Positions 25,031 through 37,569 of a stretch of 64,000 nucleotides of DNA are shown piece by piece. Both the position numbers and the translations under genes were made by a program. Each line of letters starts with the position of its first letter. Position 1 is the stretch's first letter. Source of the DNA: Sweltsa coloradensis (taxonomy: Eukaryota > Arthropoda > Insecta > Plecoptera > Chloroperlidae); the NCBI GenBank assembly GCA_024449915.1, contig JAMZAV010000112.1, positions 496,001-560,000 of the forward strand, given 5' to 3'. The notes under the pieces are model-generated. The model saw only the letters and a list, made by a program, of their open reading frames with translations. It searched no databases and was not told where the DNA came from.

Positions 25031-27067
25031 AGCCTACCCTCTCGTCGGTCTTTTATTTGCTGTGGTTAGTCACGTGAATCTATTGTATCTCCAGTAAAAC
25101 GGTGCAAGCAACACACACCCCCGCGCACTCCCCTTGCCTATAGTTAAACCGGTCTGCACAGTCACCTACAGATTGGTCGAGTCATTCATTTCTAGAAAAT
25201 CACCGATCGCTGGTCCCGAGTGCGAGCAAACATCTCGAATCTTTCGAAGCTCAGGCCAATTATCGCAAGAAACCAGTCATCTGAACTAACACAGATGCTA
25301 TTTCGTACATGGGCTATTCTCTGCTTATAACTTTCTACTAAAAGTGTTAAGATTTCCTTATTAATTGACCGATTTGATTGAAATAAAAAGCAAAATCATT
25401 AGTTGCTGGTAATCCGATGCATAGGTCTACTTTTCCAGCTTCCAATCCTTCTAGAAATACCTTAATTACCTTGATTAATTAATATGACAATTAGGACTAT
25501 TAAGCAAAATCAATTTACATTTCCGACGATCTGATATGAAAGTAGATCACATTTGATCATTATTATCATCATTTAACATAACTTAATCAGATTAATTAAC
25601 AAGATATTACATTAATTGTATATATTTGCATATTCTGAACATAATTATAGGCAAAATAATACTGTAGACAGCTAGTAAGACGTGCAAGTGTTACACCTTC
25701 ATAAAAAAATGAAAACAACAGATTGCAGAATTAATTTTAATATGTTAAATATGTTATTTTATTTTTATTTTTATTTTTTGTTGTAATTAATTAATTTAAT
25801 TAATCCTAATGAAGGAACAAACATCGATCTCTCCTCTCAAAATATTGTAAACATTTAAATCTGTGATCACTCAAGCTTTAGGATTTTAACATTATAATTT
25901 ACTCACTAGTTTATTTCTGTGAGTCTCTTCTTTCATACCCATTTTTCTTTTCTTTTCTTCCAAGAGTATCTCTTATTATTAATTAAATTTGATAGTTTCA
26001 CATTTAAATTGCAAATTTTAAATGCGTTTATAGGGATACATTTATTATTTTGTGAATTGTATATTTTAATGATATGTAAGTATATTGGCTGTCCATTATG
26101 CTATGATTTGCACTTGTGGAGTATTTGTACTCTGTTGTAATATGCATTATAATAAATGTAATTTCTGTATCCACGAAAGGGATTACATATTTTTTTGACA
26201 TATTATATACAGTGACTTTGGTAAGTGAGTTTAAAAAAACACTCAATTAACATATTAATTTGAATTCTACAAATTTTAAAAGAACGGTTCAAATTAAAAA
26301 ATTGTAATTCACATTTAAAACAATTTGAAATAGTTGTCCGTTACTATGGACACTTTGTCTCAATAGTCTAGATTATCTAGAATATAGATGTTTGCAAATT
26401 AATATACTTTGTCGTAAAGTAGTTTCGTTAGACACTTATTAAATGTATATTATGTCTTTGTACAGAAAGTATTTCTTGTTGTTCATTTTCAATTAAATTT
26501 CTTCTCTTCGCACGTCTTTAAATTTTTCCTCTTATTTCCTTCTCTTTCATCACAAAATTCCTTTTTACACTAATTCCTATTGTTAAAATGTAACTTGTAT
26601 TTTATTTGTTTTACCATTGCTATATTATATAAGTACCAATTTCACGAACGAAGTAGGTGTGGTGTAAATAATACCATACAAAAATGCAAAAACTTGCAAA
26701 AAAAGGGGCCAAGACAAAAACGAGGATAGATACAAGTGGCTCAACTGCATTAAGTGGTGAGATCTAGAAGAGTGGCCAAGCCCATTATTTTGTTTAAAAT
26801 AAATTAATAATATATCAATATCCATTTTATTATCTAACTATAATTATGAAATAAATATTTTAACAAAAATAACATAAAACATAAATTAATGTATAAAAAC
26901 ATTTACATGTGGAAATATCAAAATTAACAGACGCCATTCAAAATTAAAAGAATTGGTCGATTAATTTTTAACTTGGTTGTCGTTACTGACTAACCAAAAC
27001 ATAACCAATCCAAACCATAATTTTGCGTGTTTGAGAGTATATTTGTGCACAGTTTCAAGAGATGATT
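25031..27067. other. AT-rich intergenic sequence, nothing recognised
   Basis: About 2 kb without a recurring repeat or convincing coding frame. Confidence 0.4.
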
Positions 27068-27394
27068 GGATGAGCAAAGCGAAGACTTCAATTTCACTGA
27101 CCCCTAAAAAAATTTAAACTCCAATGTTTTTTGTTTGTTTTGTTTTTTTTAAATTAATTTATTTTCTGTCTGTTTGTTCGCACTCTACCGGGCAAACGGC
27201 ATATGCGATCTTGATGAAAATTGGAGGGGACCTTCGAAATCTCTGAACTTAGACCGGCCACGTTTTTGGGTACAATCGAAGAAATATTTCTCATGAATAT
27301 CGTACTTTCACGACTTTTTTTTCGATTTTTAATGCGATATTTTCTTGACAATTAGGCCGATTCTTATCAGACGGGTGGGGCTACAACGTTCATT
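27068..27394 (+). mobile_element. HINE-1 5' part, cut by another HINE
   Basis: GGATGAGCAAAGCGAAGA to GGGTGGGGCTACAACGTTCAT, after which a second GGATGAGCGAAGCGAAG starts. The HINE-1 3' half is not found beyond the inserted element. Confidence 0.8.
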
Positions 27395-27840
27395 GGATGA
27401 GCGAAGCGAAGATCGCAATTTTACGATTTTTCGATTTTTTAAAATTTCTTCGACCTACAACACTACATGCTTGTCCGATTGTAATGATTTTTCACAGAAC
27501 CTTAATTTCATCAATTAATATATTCATGTGAAATTTGAGCGTTATTAAAAAGCTATTTTTTACGAAAATCGCAATTTTACGACTTTTTTTGATTTTTAAA
27601 ATTTCTTCGGCTTATAACACCTACATGCTTTATCCTATTGTAATGATTTTTTCACAGAACCTTAATTTTATAGATTAATATATTCGTGTAAAATTTGTGC
27701 GCAATCGAACAATTATTTCTTATGAAAATTTTAATATTACGATTTTTTCCTTTTTTAAAATTACGATTAATTAAAAAAATTTAAAATTTAAGTTAATTTT
27801 TTTAAAATTTAATTTAAATTTAATTAAGCGTTTTCCTAGT
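27395..27840 (+). mobile_element. HINE-2-type element with deletions
   Basis: Starts GGATGAGCGAAGCGAAGATC and jumps directly into the HINE-2 interior (CTACATGCTT...TGTAATGATTTTTCACAGAA). The usual CGCTCATCCAACAACGCG before the end is deleted, leaving only AAGCGTTTTCCTAGT. Confidence 0.75.
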
Positions 27841-27995
27841 ATTAATAATACAAAATAAACTGTCATCACCTTTACAAAGATCTGAATTAAACAGTTCCTC
27901 ATAGGAACCCCTTATTACAGTTCAGACTAGTTCTTCATGTTGTAAATACATCTTAATACACAATAATCAATTGCCACATTCTGTTTTAACTGTAT

Positions 27996-27997
<2 letters not shown>

Positions 27998-28027
<30 letters not shown>

Positions 28028-28030
28028 TTT
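27998..28030 (+). repeat. ATTT microsatellite
   Basis: About eight ATTT units. The surrounding 27841-29079 is AT-rich and otherwise unrecognised. Confidence 0.85.
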
Positions 28031-29079
28031 TTTTTATCCTGTACTCAACCATCTATATAATCCCAATGTCTAGGCCTTACTAGGAATATTAGTAATTTTA
28101 TTAAAAGTTATATTCATGTTTTATATTAATTGTGCTATCTTTGCTACCAAATCTTTTTATAATTAGTTTCTTATTACTGTAATTAGTGTAACTGTTTACG
28201 TTCTGTATGTGTGTGCTTTCTGGACTGGTATAGTTTTATTTGTCGTGCTATGGTAGTTTATGAAAGCTTTTATTATACTTTTGATAGTAATGGACAATTT
28301 GTTAGCCTGTTTGTATTACGTGTGGTACCCAGGGACTGTATTTTTATTATATATTATGTGGGATTCGTACCATGTGCATGATTAGTGTGTAAATTAAAAA
28401 TGTGTTCCAATAATAATGGTATATGGTTCCAAATGTTGTTATATTGTTTATAATTATATTATATTGATATTATTATGTTTGTTATATTGTGTGTATATGT
28501 ACTATGTTAGTGTTTTATAAAAAAGCATGTATGCTAATAATAGCTAATTAGATTGATTGATTGCCTGCTTGCTTGATTATTTTGCGAATAAGAAATCTTA
28601 CAAGCTTCGAAATTCAAATTATATACATAATTACAGTAGGTAATTTAAAAAAAAATTAGTCGTTTCACAACAACTTGCAACAGTTACTCATTCACGCACA
28701 TGTGAACGTTCAGAAAAGTGATACATAGAAGTGAACTATTAAAATTTAAAAGAAAATGCCTGTGGAAATAATTGGGCGACCTTGGAAGAGTAAGCCTAGC
28801 TTGCAGGCAAAGACCAAAACTGGGATCTTTATAAATTATTGACATTGTTCACCTTCCACCATATATTACTTATTCTAGCAAAATGGTAGGTTTCCAGTAT
28901 AAACCAAACATGTTATTGGCATCACTTTCTATTGCACAAATTCAAACAAAACGAGATAAAATATTTATCAACCGACGGTGACGAGTAGCGTGTGACAACA
29001 CAAATCCCTCCTCATTCGTTGAGTCACATTCTGTCTGTGAAGTTTTGTTTTCGTGAATACGTTCAACGTTATAGCAACC

Positions 29080-29167
29080 ATGCCTAGTTTGAAGATTACA
29101 CCTTCAATAGAGATAGATACAGCCAGAAGAATAATGAATATCGTCTCACAGCTCTTGTTCTGGCAAG
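29080..29167 (+). CDS. OR-B exon 1
   Basis: ATG in context AGCAACCATGC; 88 bp ending one base into a Gly codon, the phase needed to join GFYPED of exon 2. It encodes the cytoplasmic N-terminus and start of TM1. OR-C has an equivalent exon of 79 bp. Confidence 0.6.
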
Positions 29168-30155
29168 GTAATAATAATACATTAATAATTTACACAAATA
29201 TAGTTTTACTGTTTTATTGTACATTTAAAAGTGTCATATTCTATAAATTGTACAAAGTGTGATTTCTAACTCTCTTACAATCAATAACTATTAACTTCGG
29301 ATTGTTCCCAAAGAGACAAGGCACAGCCTGCATTAAGCTGGATATAATCCAATCGCTGGTTCACTGATATATACTTGAGGGGATTCTTGTGTTGTCGTCA
29401 ATGCCACAGTTAGTATCGTCACTGTAGTTGTCTTCAATTCGAATACAATTTTTTACGACATTGAGTGGAGCTCATTTCTTAAAAAATGTTTTAAAAAAAT
29501 GGCAAGTGGGGCTCATGGAGCATATTCCTATGGTGTATTGCTCCAATTATACTTAATTTATTGGCAATTGTCTGCACAATTATCAACGTCGGTTTATTAT
29601 TGATGTATGTAATCCAATGAGAAACACCAGAACTCTTACTTGAATTTTAATTTGGTAGGTTGCGAAACACGATAATTTTGGAATACATAACGTTAATTAC
29701 ATGTTTATTTGTAGGCTTCTACCCCGAGGATTCCGAACACGACCTCCACTATCACATCCAGAATCTTCCCCCCGCGTCTGTCAGGAATCATCCTACGTCA
29801 TCGCTACCTCAGACTGGGAATATCGTTCCTTCGCATCTGCAACCCTTGGTGCATGATAGCTTTCTTGTCTATAAGCTCGATGATTATACATCCGTTAGCC
29901 ATCTACAACAACATGGACAATATCGAGATTGTCATCGACAACTTGATACCCATGTGTTTCAGTGCCTGCCTCTTAATCGCTATCGCAGGTATATTCCGTA
30001 AGAGGAAAGAAATGAAGTAACAAATCATCGGTTTTCACACCTTAACAACTAAAATTGATAAGTTATTGGACAATGCGGAACAGGATGAGATGCTGAAGAA
30101 AACGAATACAATTTGTCAATTTGTCATGAATTCATTAAATGTTTGCTAAAAAAAA
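29080..30155 (+). pseudogene. OR-B: odorant-receptor pseudogene (exons 1-2 only)
   Basis: Exon 1 (29080-29167) reads MPSLKITPSIEIDTARRIMN, IVSQLLFWQ with donor GGCAAG|GTAATA. Exon 2 starts at 29715 after TTTGTAG with GFYPEDSEHDLHYHIQNLPP and is very close to OR-A and OR-C. An extra base at the CTTCCCCCCGCG run shifts the frame, and after the shift an in-frame TAA follows RKRKEMK at about 30018. Homology fades at about 30155 and exons 3-7 are absent before the next locus. It is a dead partial copy. Alternatively its first exon could serve as an alternative start for OR-C, but no evidence supports that. Confidence 0.8.
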
Positions 30156-30306
30156 AAATGTAAAATACAAAAAATATTTACAATTTTTTTCAAATTGAAT
30201 TGTGAGTACCAATATAACATATTCAACCCAAAAAATCAACTTTGCCAATAAGCTCGATTCCTGCTCCCCTTAATTTGAATTGTTTGTGTAGTTGGAAATA
30301 AGTTGT

Positions 30307-30416
30307 CAGCGGTTTAGCCGGTTCCCACTCGAACACCGAAATTAAGCAACTTTCAGGCGTGGTCGGGGGTAGAGTAGTGGGTGAACGCTCTACCCTAAGA
30401 CACACATAAACCGCTG
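30307..30416 (+). repeat. 5S-rRNA-derived SINE head
   Basis: CACCGAAATTAAGCAACTTT, CAGGCGTGGTC and GTAGTGGGTGAACGC match the internal promoter region and 3' part of insect 5S rRNA. The outer CAGCGGTTTA and TAAACCGCTG are perfect complements in the position of 5S helix I, giving a 110-nt 5S-like fold. The differences from true 5S mean it is not a functional rRNA gene. Confidence 0.75.
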
Positions 30417-30720
30417 GTTAGAGCAGACGGAGGGTTCGAGAGCTAGTGTAACGGCTTCGTTCTCCTCGACGTCTTCTCGGCAGTCCGGGTTAGAGAAGGA
30501 ACCTATATGACTGTCAAAGTTACACTGTCCTTTCGGATGGGACTTAAAGCCGTTGGTCCCCTTGGTACTTTTCGAAAGGGGTAGGCTACGTGCCGGTACC
30601 GGGTTTCCCTGCCTACCATATGTTCATACTTTATCCTCATCTATCACCACTCATCGTCTCGAATAGCCTTAGTGCATTTATATGAGCCGTTAAGCAATAT
30701 CAAATCAAATCTATCAGTGA
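30417..30720 (+). repeat. Body of the 5S-derived SINE
   Basis: Continuous with the 5S-like head: TTAGAGCAGACGGAGGGTTC, CCTTTCGGATGGGACTTAAA, GCCGTTGGTCCCC and a tail AATATCAAATCAAATC. The end of the element near 30720 is set by that short TCAAA repeat; no target duplication could be made out with certainty. Confidence 0.6.
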
Positions 30721-31645
30721 ATTAAATGCTAATTTTGTGTATGATGTTTTAATATAAGTATAGTGTGATATGTGGTTAAAAATAATAATAATATTATTCT
30801 TATGCTTATTATTGTAATTTCATTATTTTGTATTGAACATTTTACACATTTTTAACATAATTTAAGTTGAGGGACATTCATCTGTGTCAAATAAATGTAG
30901 AAGCTTCAATTAAAGTGATTTGTGATTAAATATGTATTTTTTTCTTTAATATTTTATGTATGACTTTGATAGGCCGTAAGTATGTTCAGAGCAGGTTCCC
31001 AGATTACCAACATGTATTTTCTTATTCTTTGAGGTGTCCTGAAGAGAACTGTATAGGTGGTTTGCTTTCATCACAAAAATCGCACGGCTTTTGGTCGTGA
31101 GCCCTGACTATATGGAAAAATAAAGGAAAGAAAAATTGCCAAAAACATTGGGAAAATGATAATTGTTGATTTCGGAATTACGACTAAAATTTCCTTGTTT
31201 TGTTTTATATGTGCATTAAATATTGTGCAACTTGATTCTAAAGAGCTGCTACGTATCAAACACATTAAAATAGTGTGCTGGGAGACTTCGGTATCAACTT
31301 CATAATGTCGAGCTCTGTTTTCAACGTTCTTTTCAATGAGAGTTGAATAATTTAATATGACAGAAAAACATGAATAGATAAACGTATGACCCTATATTAC
31401 GCAAATTTTGTACGAGTATTACAAATCAATCGGATTAGCACACGAAATTAAGCTGAATGTAATCTTTTTAACAGAGTTAAATTCAAATCGATACATTTTT
31501 TGTTATTGATTGCCAATCGGGCTGTATCGACGTGGTGTCTTTATTTTATTGCCAGCGTTTCAAAGACTATATTGTCTTCTGCATAAGGAGTTGAGATATG
31601 AAATAGACAATATACCACCGCTCCCAGCTTATAGCATGACCAATA
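30721..31645. other. Intergenic, nothing recognised
   Basis: AT-rich, no recurring repeat and no supported gene. Confidence 0.45.
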
Positions 31646-32753
31646 ACTAGGAAAACGCTAAAGTCCCGCCGCGTTGATGGATGAGCTTTTTTAAGTTTTT
31701 AATTTGCGTGGGATATCTTTACTTTTGCAAGTGCTTTGTTTTGCTGCCTACGCATTGTAGGTGATTGTTGTCAAGTTTCTATTGTTTCTTGTCAATTGTT
31801 ATTATTTACCGTAAAAAACTTATATTAAAAGCTTTATTTCTATGGATTCTGGCTAACTTTTTCAACTTTTCGTTTCAAAAGGTCCAAAACCAAAACCTTA
31901 ATGTCCATGTTCAATATGAACGTTGAAGCCCCAACCGTTTGGTCATAATCGGCCCAAATGGCACGAAAATATCGCACTAAACCGTAAAAAACTTATATTA
32001 AAAGCTTTATTTCTATGGATTCTGACTAACTTTTTCAAATTTTTGTTTCATAAGGTACTACATCACCATAACTTAGATGTCCATGTTAAATATGAACGTT
32101 GTAGCCCCACCCGTTTGGTCATAATCGGCCCAAATGGCTCGAAAATATCGCACTAAACCGTAAAAAGCTTATATTAAAAGCTTTATTTCTATGGATTCTG
32201 GCTAACTTTTTCAACTTTTTGTTTCATAAGGTACTACATCACCAAAACCTTAATGTCCATGTTAAATATGAACGTTGTAGCCCCACCCGTTTGGTCAGAA
32301 TCGGCCCAAATGGTACGAAAATATCGCACTAAACCGTAAAAAACTTATATTAAAAGCTTTATTTCTATGGATTCTGGCTTATTTTTTAAACTTTTTCTTT
32401 CAAAAGGTACTACACCACCATAACTTTAATGTCCATGTATATAATATGACCGTTGTAGCCCCACCCGTTTGGTCAGAATCGGCCCGAATGGCACGAAAAT
32501 ATCGCACTAAAAATCGAAAAAAATCGTAAAAGTACGATATTCATGAGAAATATTTCTTCGATTGTGCCCAAAAACAATACACCTCTAAGTTCAGAGATTT
32601 CGAAGGTCCCCTCAAATTTTCATCAAGATCGGATATGCCGTTTGCCCGGTAGAGAGCGAACAAACAGACAAAAAAAACAAAAAAAACAAACAAAACACCC
32701 GAGCTAAATTTTTTGGGGGGTCAGTGAAATTGAAGTCTTCGCTTCGCTCATCC
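31646..32753 (-). mobile_element. HINE-1 with four internal repeats
   Basis: Minus-strand element from ACTAGGAAAACGCTAAAGTC to GCTTCGCTTCGCTCATCC-type end. The interior repeats a unit of about 177 bp beginning ACCGTAAAAAACTTATATT at about 31809, 31979, 32155 and 32332. Other HINE-1 copies have one or two of these units, so length varies by unit number (1108 bp here). Confidence 0.88.
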
Positions 32754-32764
32754 AACAAGAAATA

Positions 32765-33556
32765 ACCAGGAAAACGCTAAGTCCCGCCGCGTTGATGGAT
32801 GAGCGTTTTTGTAAATTTTTTTGTTTGCGTTTTTTGCGTTTGTTTGCACTTTTCCTTTGCAAGTGCTTTTTGAATGCATTGTAGGTGATTGTTGTCAAGT
32901 TTCTATTGTTACGTGTTAATTGGTATTATAAACCTCAATAAACTCATATTAAAACCTTTATTTCTGTGGATTCTGGCTAACTTTTTCAACTATTTCTTTC
33001 AAAAGGTACAACATCACCATAACCTTAATGTCCAAGTGAAATCTGAACGTTGTAGCCCCACCCGTTTGGTCAGAATCGGCCCGATTGGGACGAAAATACC
33101 GCACTCAAAAAATTCTAAAACTTATATTAAAACCTTTATTTCTATGAATTCTGGCTAACTTTTTCAACTTTTTCTTTCAAAAGGTACTACATCACCATAA
33201 CCTTAATGTCCATGTGAAATATGAACGTTGTAGCCCAACCCTTTGGTCAAAATCGGACCAAATGTCACGAAAATATCGCACTAAAAATCGAAAAAAATCG
33301 TAAAAGTACGATATTCATGAGAAATATTTTTTCGATTGTACCCAAAAACAATACACCTCTAAGTTCAGAGAAAACGAAGGTCCCCTCCAATTTTCATCAA
33401 GATCGCATATGCCGTTTTCCCGGAATCGAGCGAACAAACAGACGGAAAAACAAAAAAAAAACAAAAACAAAAAAAAAAAAAAAAAAAAAAAAACAAAACA
33501 CCCGAGCTAAATTTTTTGGGGGGTCAGTGAAATTGAAGTCTTCGCTTCGCTCATCC
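32765..33556 (-). mobile_element. HINE-1 copy, tandem with previous
   Basis: Same orientation as the neighbour, 11 bp away. Its 3' terminus reads ACCAGG instead of ACTAGG. It ends TTCGCTTCGCTCATCC at 33556. It contains an A-rich run (33468-33493) and two internal units. Confidence 0.85.
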
Positions 33557-33768
33557 AATAAATAAAAATACACTTAAATATTTTATCAAATGAATCCAAT
33601 TTATCAAATGTGCTTGACGGATATGATGAGTTGTTTTTAATACTTCATTCATTGAGTATCCCTATGTTAAATCTTATCCTCAATGATTAAATATTGATTA
33701 AATAGTTAGATATGTGATACATTCATCCTTTTTATGTGGGTATTAATGGAGTCAAAGTTTTTATTTTA

Positions 33769-34407
33769 ACTAGGAAAACGCTTAAGTCCCGCCGCGTTGT
33801 TGGATGAGCGTATATGGTGCATTGAGCTGCCATGTGTTACGCAGATTTACTGTTGTTCTGTGAAAAATTCATTACTTAGTCGAAGATTTTTTTTAATTAA
33901 ATTAAATTAAATAAAAAATTAACTTTTTTTAAAAAAATTAAACTAAATTAAATAAAAAATTATTTTATTTTTTAATTAATCGTAATTTTTAAAAAAGAAA
34001 AAATCGCAAAAATGAAATTTTCATAAGAAATAGTTATTCGATTGCGCTCAAATTTTACACAAATATATTAATTCATAAAATTAAGGTTCTGTGAAAAAAT
34101 CATTACAATAGGATAAAGCATGTAGGTGTTATAAGTCAAAGAATTGTTTTAAAATTCGAAAAAAATCGTAAAATTGCGTTTTTTATGAGAAAAAATTTCC
34201 CGATTGCGCTCAAAAACGTGGCTGTTCTAAGTTCAGAGATTTCGAAGGCCTCCATAAAATTTCATCACAATCGGAGTATCGGTTTAGCCGGAATCGTGTT
34301 AACAGACACACAAAAATACAAAAAGAAAGAAAGAAAAAAAAAACATTCCGGATTTTTTTCTCCAGTGTAGTGAAATGGAATCTTAGCTTCGCTCAATACA
34401 CTCATCC
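33769..34407 (-). mobile_element. HINE-2 copy
   Basis: ACTAGGAAAACGCTTAAGTC at the 3' end (written on the plus strand) and CTCATCC at the 5' end. It retains the uninterrupted sequence AAATTGCGTTTTTTATGAGA, which serves as the empty-site reference for the nested insertion at 46001. Confidence 0.85.
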
Positions 34408-34851
34408 AATTAATAATTCGTTATTCGGAAACTCACTATTCGTTTGAATATAGAAAAGAAAAAAGGTATTTTGTTATGAATTAAAGATTATATCCATAAG
34501 GTTGATATATGCTCAAATAACAATGGCCTATATATATATATATTACAGACATATACTTTACAACAATGACTGTGAGGCCCTGTTATGGTACACGCATAGA
34601 AATTACGGAGTATGATCTTGAATTATTTAGTAGAAAATCATCTAGTTGAAATCAAACCAGGTATATTGGAAAAGAAAAGAGTTGACACATGTTTGAACGA
34701 CGAATGATTATGAATGATTTATGGTTAAAACACTCCATAATATATTTATGGAAGGGACAGTTATGACCCAATTGCTACGCCATAACGTGTACGCCACATG
34801 TAATAGGTCTGAAGTCTTGTGTGGTTTGTGACGGTGTGCTTCTTTTCAACC

Positions 34852-34930
34852 ATGCCTAATTTGGAGTTTCCAGTAAGAAATAAGGGAAGAAGGATCATGT
34901 ATTCAGTTACTCAATTGATGTTTTGGCAAG
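34852..34930 (+). CDS. OR-C exon 1
   Basis: ATG in context TTTCAACCATGC; reads MPNLEFPVRNKGRRIMYS, VTQLMFWQ with donor GGCAAG|GTAAGG. 79 bp, one base into Gly, as in OR-B exon 1. It is assigned to OR-C because no other exon 2 lies between it and 51235. Confidence 0.65.
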
Positions 34931-35107
34931 GTAAGGGAAATATTTAGTGTAATAACTTTACACAATGAATCAAAATTGATTATCGTAAGTATAAGTATAA
35001 ATCACCCTTTGCCACTTGCGGTGAAGAATGTTATAACAAGTTCTGGTGCTATTAAAAAAGGTATAATGTGTGGCCCTTTTTTATGCATTTTTATTTGTAA
35101 TATTATA

Positions 35108-35391
35108 GATGAGCGAAGCGAAGACTTCAATTTCACTGACCCCCAAAAAATTTAGCTAGGGTGTTTTTTTGTTTGTTTGTATTTTTGTCTGTTCGCTCTC
35201 TACCGGGCAAACGGCATTTATGCGATCTTGATGAAAATTGGAGGGGACCATCGAAATCTCTGAACTTAGACTTGCCACGTTTTTGGGTACAATCAAATAA
35301 ATATTTCTCATGAATATCGTACTTTTACGATTTTTTCGATTTTTAGTGCAATATATTCGTGACATTTGAGCCGATTCGGACCAAACGGGTG
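35108..35391 (+). mobile_element. HINE-1, 5' part (split by a TIR transposon)
   Basis: Begins GATGAGCGAAGCGAAGAC and is uninterrupted to GACCAAACGGGTG, where a 1.85-kb transposon is inserted. The rest of this HINE-1 continues at 37246. Confidence 0.85.
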
Positions 35392-37245
35392 CCCTATGAA
35401 CACACATACGTTATAAAAACGTTTTATTACGGTATGGAATGGTATTTTAATGTTATGGTTATGGAATTACCAAAATATTACGTATGAAAAACCGTATGCA
35501 AAAAACATTTAAAATACCGTATCTCGATTACGTTTTTAAAACGTTATTATACGGTTACAAATGGTATTTGAAATTATTACATTTTTAAATTTCAAATACA
35601 AAACACATACAAATTGGTAACACCGCAACGTTAAAATAACGGTTTTTAAATAACGTTTTAATAACGTTTTAATACAGTAATAAAGATTACGTTTATTTCA
35701 TAATTATTAAAATACCAATTTCATATGTATAAATTTGTAGTTGCCTAAACGTTACAAATAACTGTGTGTTATTAGCGTTTTAATAACGTTATTTATGGTA
35801 TTTAATATGACCTTTTTTCGTGGTTATTGAAATACCAACTACAAACGTATTAACTATGGTATTACCGTAACGTTATTTAACGGTATTTCAATAACGTTTC
35901 AAAAACGTTTTTATACCGCCAAAAATATTAAAATTAATTCATAGTTATTAAAATACTAGGTAATTGAATAATGAATTGTTTTAATGTTATAAGTCAGTCT
36001 AAGTTAGTTCTGAGATAACTAAAAAAAGCTGTGCCGATATTCATTAATCCAATTATTACATATTTATTTTCTTATTTCTTTTTCCTCCTTCGTGGACTTT
36101 TTTATGAGTGAATGCTTTAACTAAATAATAAAATGAATTTATTAATAATTAATTAAAACTTACGACTTGATCTAAGTGTGGTTAATTTCAATGATTCTAT
36201 CTCGGAACAATCGTTTTATTATACACTGCATCAAAACGACAATTATAATTGCGCGTTTTCTCGGTATTTCCCTGATACTCTAAAAACAAATTGATTTTTT
36301 GCGGCGTAATGAGATTACCAATTAGTTGTCATACAATTTGAGATAAAGCAAATAATATGGAAGTGTAATGTGAATCTCCAGCAATTAATTGCTCACTGTT
36401 TCACGAAAGCTCTGCCGTATTTGTATTAATTTGTCTTGGATTTCCCAACTAAAAACCAATAAACCCAATCAACCAATCTAGATAATCCTCTGCTGCACTG
36501 TTGTCATTTAAGATTATTTTGAAAATAATACTTCATCCCGCTGAAGTTTTTGACGAAATTAATTTATGAATTAATAATGGAAGACGGTAAGTTTGTTTAC
36601 ATAACTAAGTAAAAATATCTTCAACGACATCAGTTTTATCTTATGTTTCAAACTAAAATAGATTCTTACTTTGTTGCAAGAGACGCAAGCGCATTTTTGT
36701 TCCGCAATGGGACATCTCACACAAAGACTACTCGCGCGCTGACGCGCAATGTACTGCACGGCTGCAGTGGCCGAGTGGATAGCGCGTCCCGATCTGGAGG
36801 AAGGTATCCCGGGTTCGAGTCCGGGTGTTGGCGATAAAATTTAACCATATGCATTCGATCTCTTCTAACTTTAAATGTACCCCTTGTCTCGGACCGGTGA
36901 CACAAAACTCGTAGGCTTGAAAGAATTTTTGTTTTAATTAAATTTTTGATGGTAGCTTTTTTGCATGTCTACTAGATAGCGCTAGTGGACTATGGTTAAT
37001 GTTATTATTACGTATGATAAATACGTATTTATTACGTATGACAAATACGTATTTATTACGTATTTAATACGTATATAATAACAATAACGTATTATCATAC
37101 GTATTTATTACGTTATCTACAACCGTAATTTAAACGTTAAAGCTATTGACATAGAGACGTTATTACAACGTAAGTATAATACGTATTTACAACCAAGACG
37201 CATACGTTATAATAACGTTATAATAACGTATGTGTGTTCATAGGG
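35392..37245. mobile_element. TIR DNA transposon, 1854 bp, non-autonomous
   Basis: Perfect terminal inverted repeats of at least 23 bp, beginning CCCTATGAACACACATACG. It is flanked by TG on both sides; removing the element and one TG restores the HINE-1 sequence AAACGGGTGGGGCTAC, giving a clean empty site and a 2-bp target duplication. Both ends are rich in AACGTTAT and ACGTATTA motifs over about 500 bp (left) and 240 bp (right). The centre holds a tRNA-like sequence (36761-36833) but no transposase. Superfamily not assigned. Confidence 0.85.
36761..36833 (+). repeat. tRNA-like sequence in the transposon
   Basis: 73 nt with an A box (TGGCCGAGTGG) and a B box (GGTTCGAGTCC) and a perfect T-arm (CCCGG...CCGGG). 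The acceptor ends do not pair properly, so it is a pseudo-tRNA or SINE head rather than a tRNA gene. Confidence 0.55.
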
Positions 37246-37540
37246 TGGGGCTACAACGTTCATATTTTACATAGACATTAAAGTAATGGTGATGCATTGC
37301 ATTTTGAAAGAAAAAATTGAATAAGTTAGACAGAATCCATAGAAATAAAGAATTTAATATATTATGTTATTTGAGGTATATAATAACAATTAACAAGTAA
37401 CAACAGAAACTTGGCAACAATCGCCTACAATGCGTTCAAAAAGCACTTGCAAAAGAAAAGACATCCCCCGCCAACTAAAAACTTACAAAAAAGCTCATCC
37501 ATCAACACGACTAGAAAAAGCGTTTGCGAAGCTTCCTAGT
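37246..37540 (+). mobile_element. HINE-1, 3' part
   Basis: Continuation of 35108-35391: TGGGGCTACAACGTTCAT onward, CTCATCC, CAACACGACTAGAAAAAGCG, then GAAGCTTCCTAGT (variant 3' end). Confidence 0.85.
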
Positions 37541-37569
37541 TTTTCAAATTTGTGATAAAAATAATTTTT

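Noticed and set aside
26625..26825. Possible LINE or transposase C-terminus (DKNEDRYKWLNCIKW)
   Set aside because: Too short, frame closes at once, and no neighbouring domain supports it.
30307..30416. True 5S rRNA gene
   Set aside because: Several differences in conserved positions and fusion to a SINE body.
36761..36833. Functional tRNA gene
   Set aside because: A and B boxes and the T arm are good, but the acceptor arm does not pair; better read as a pseudo-tRNA or SINE head.
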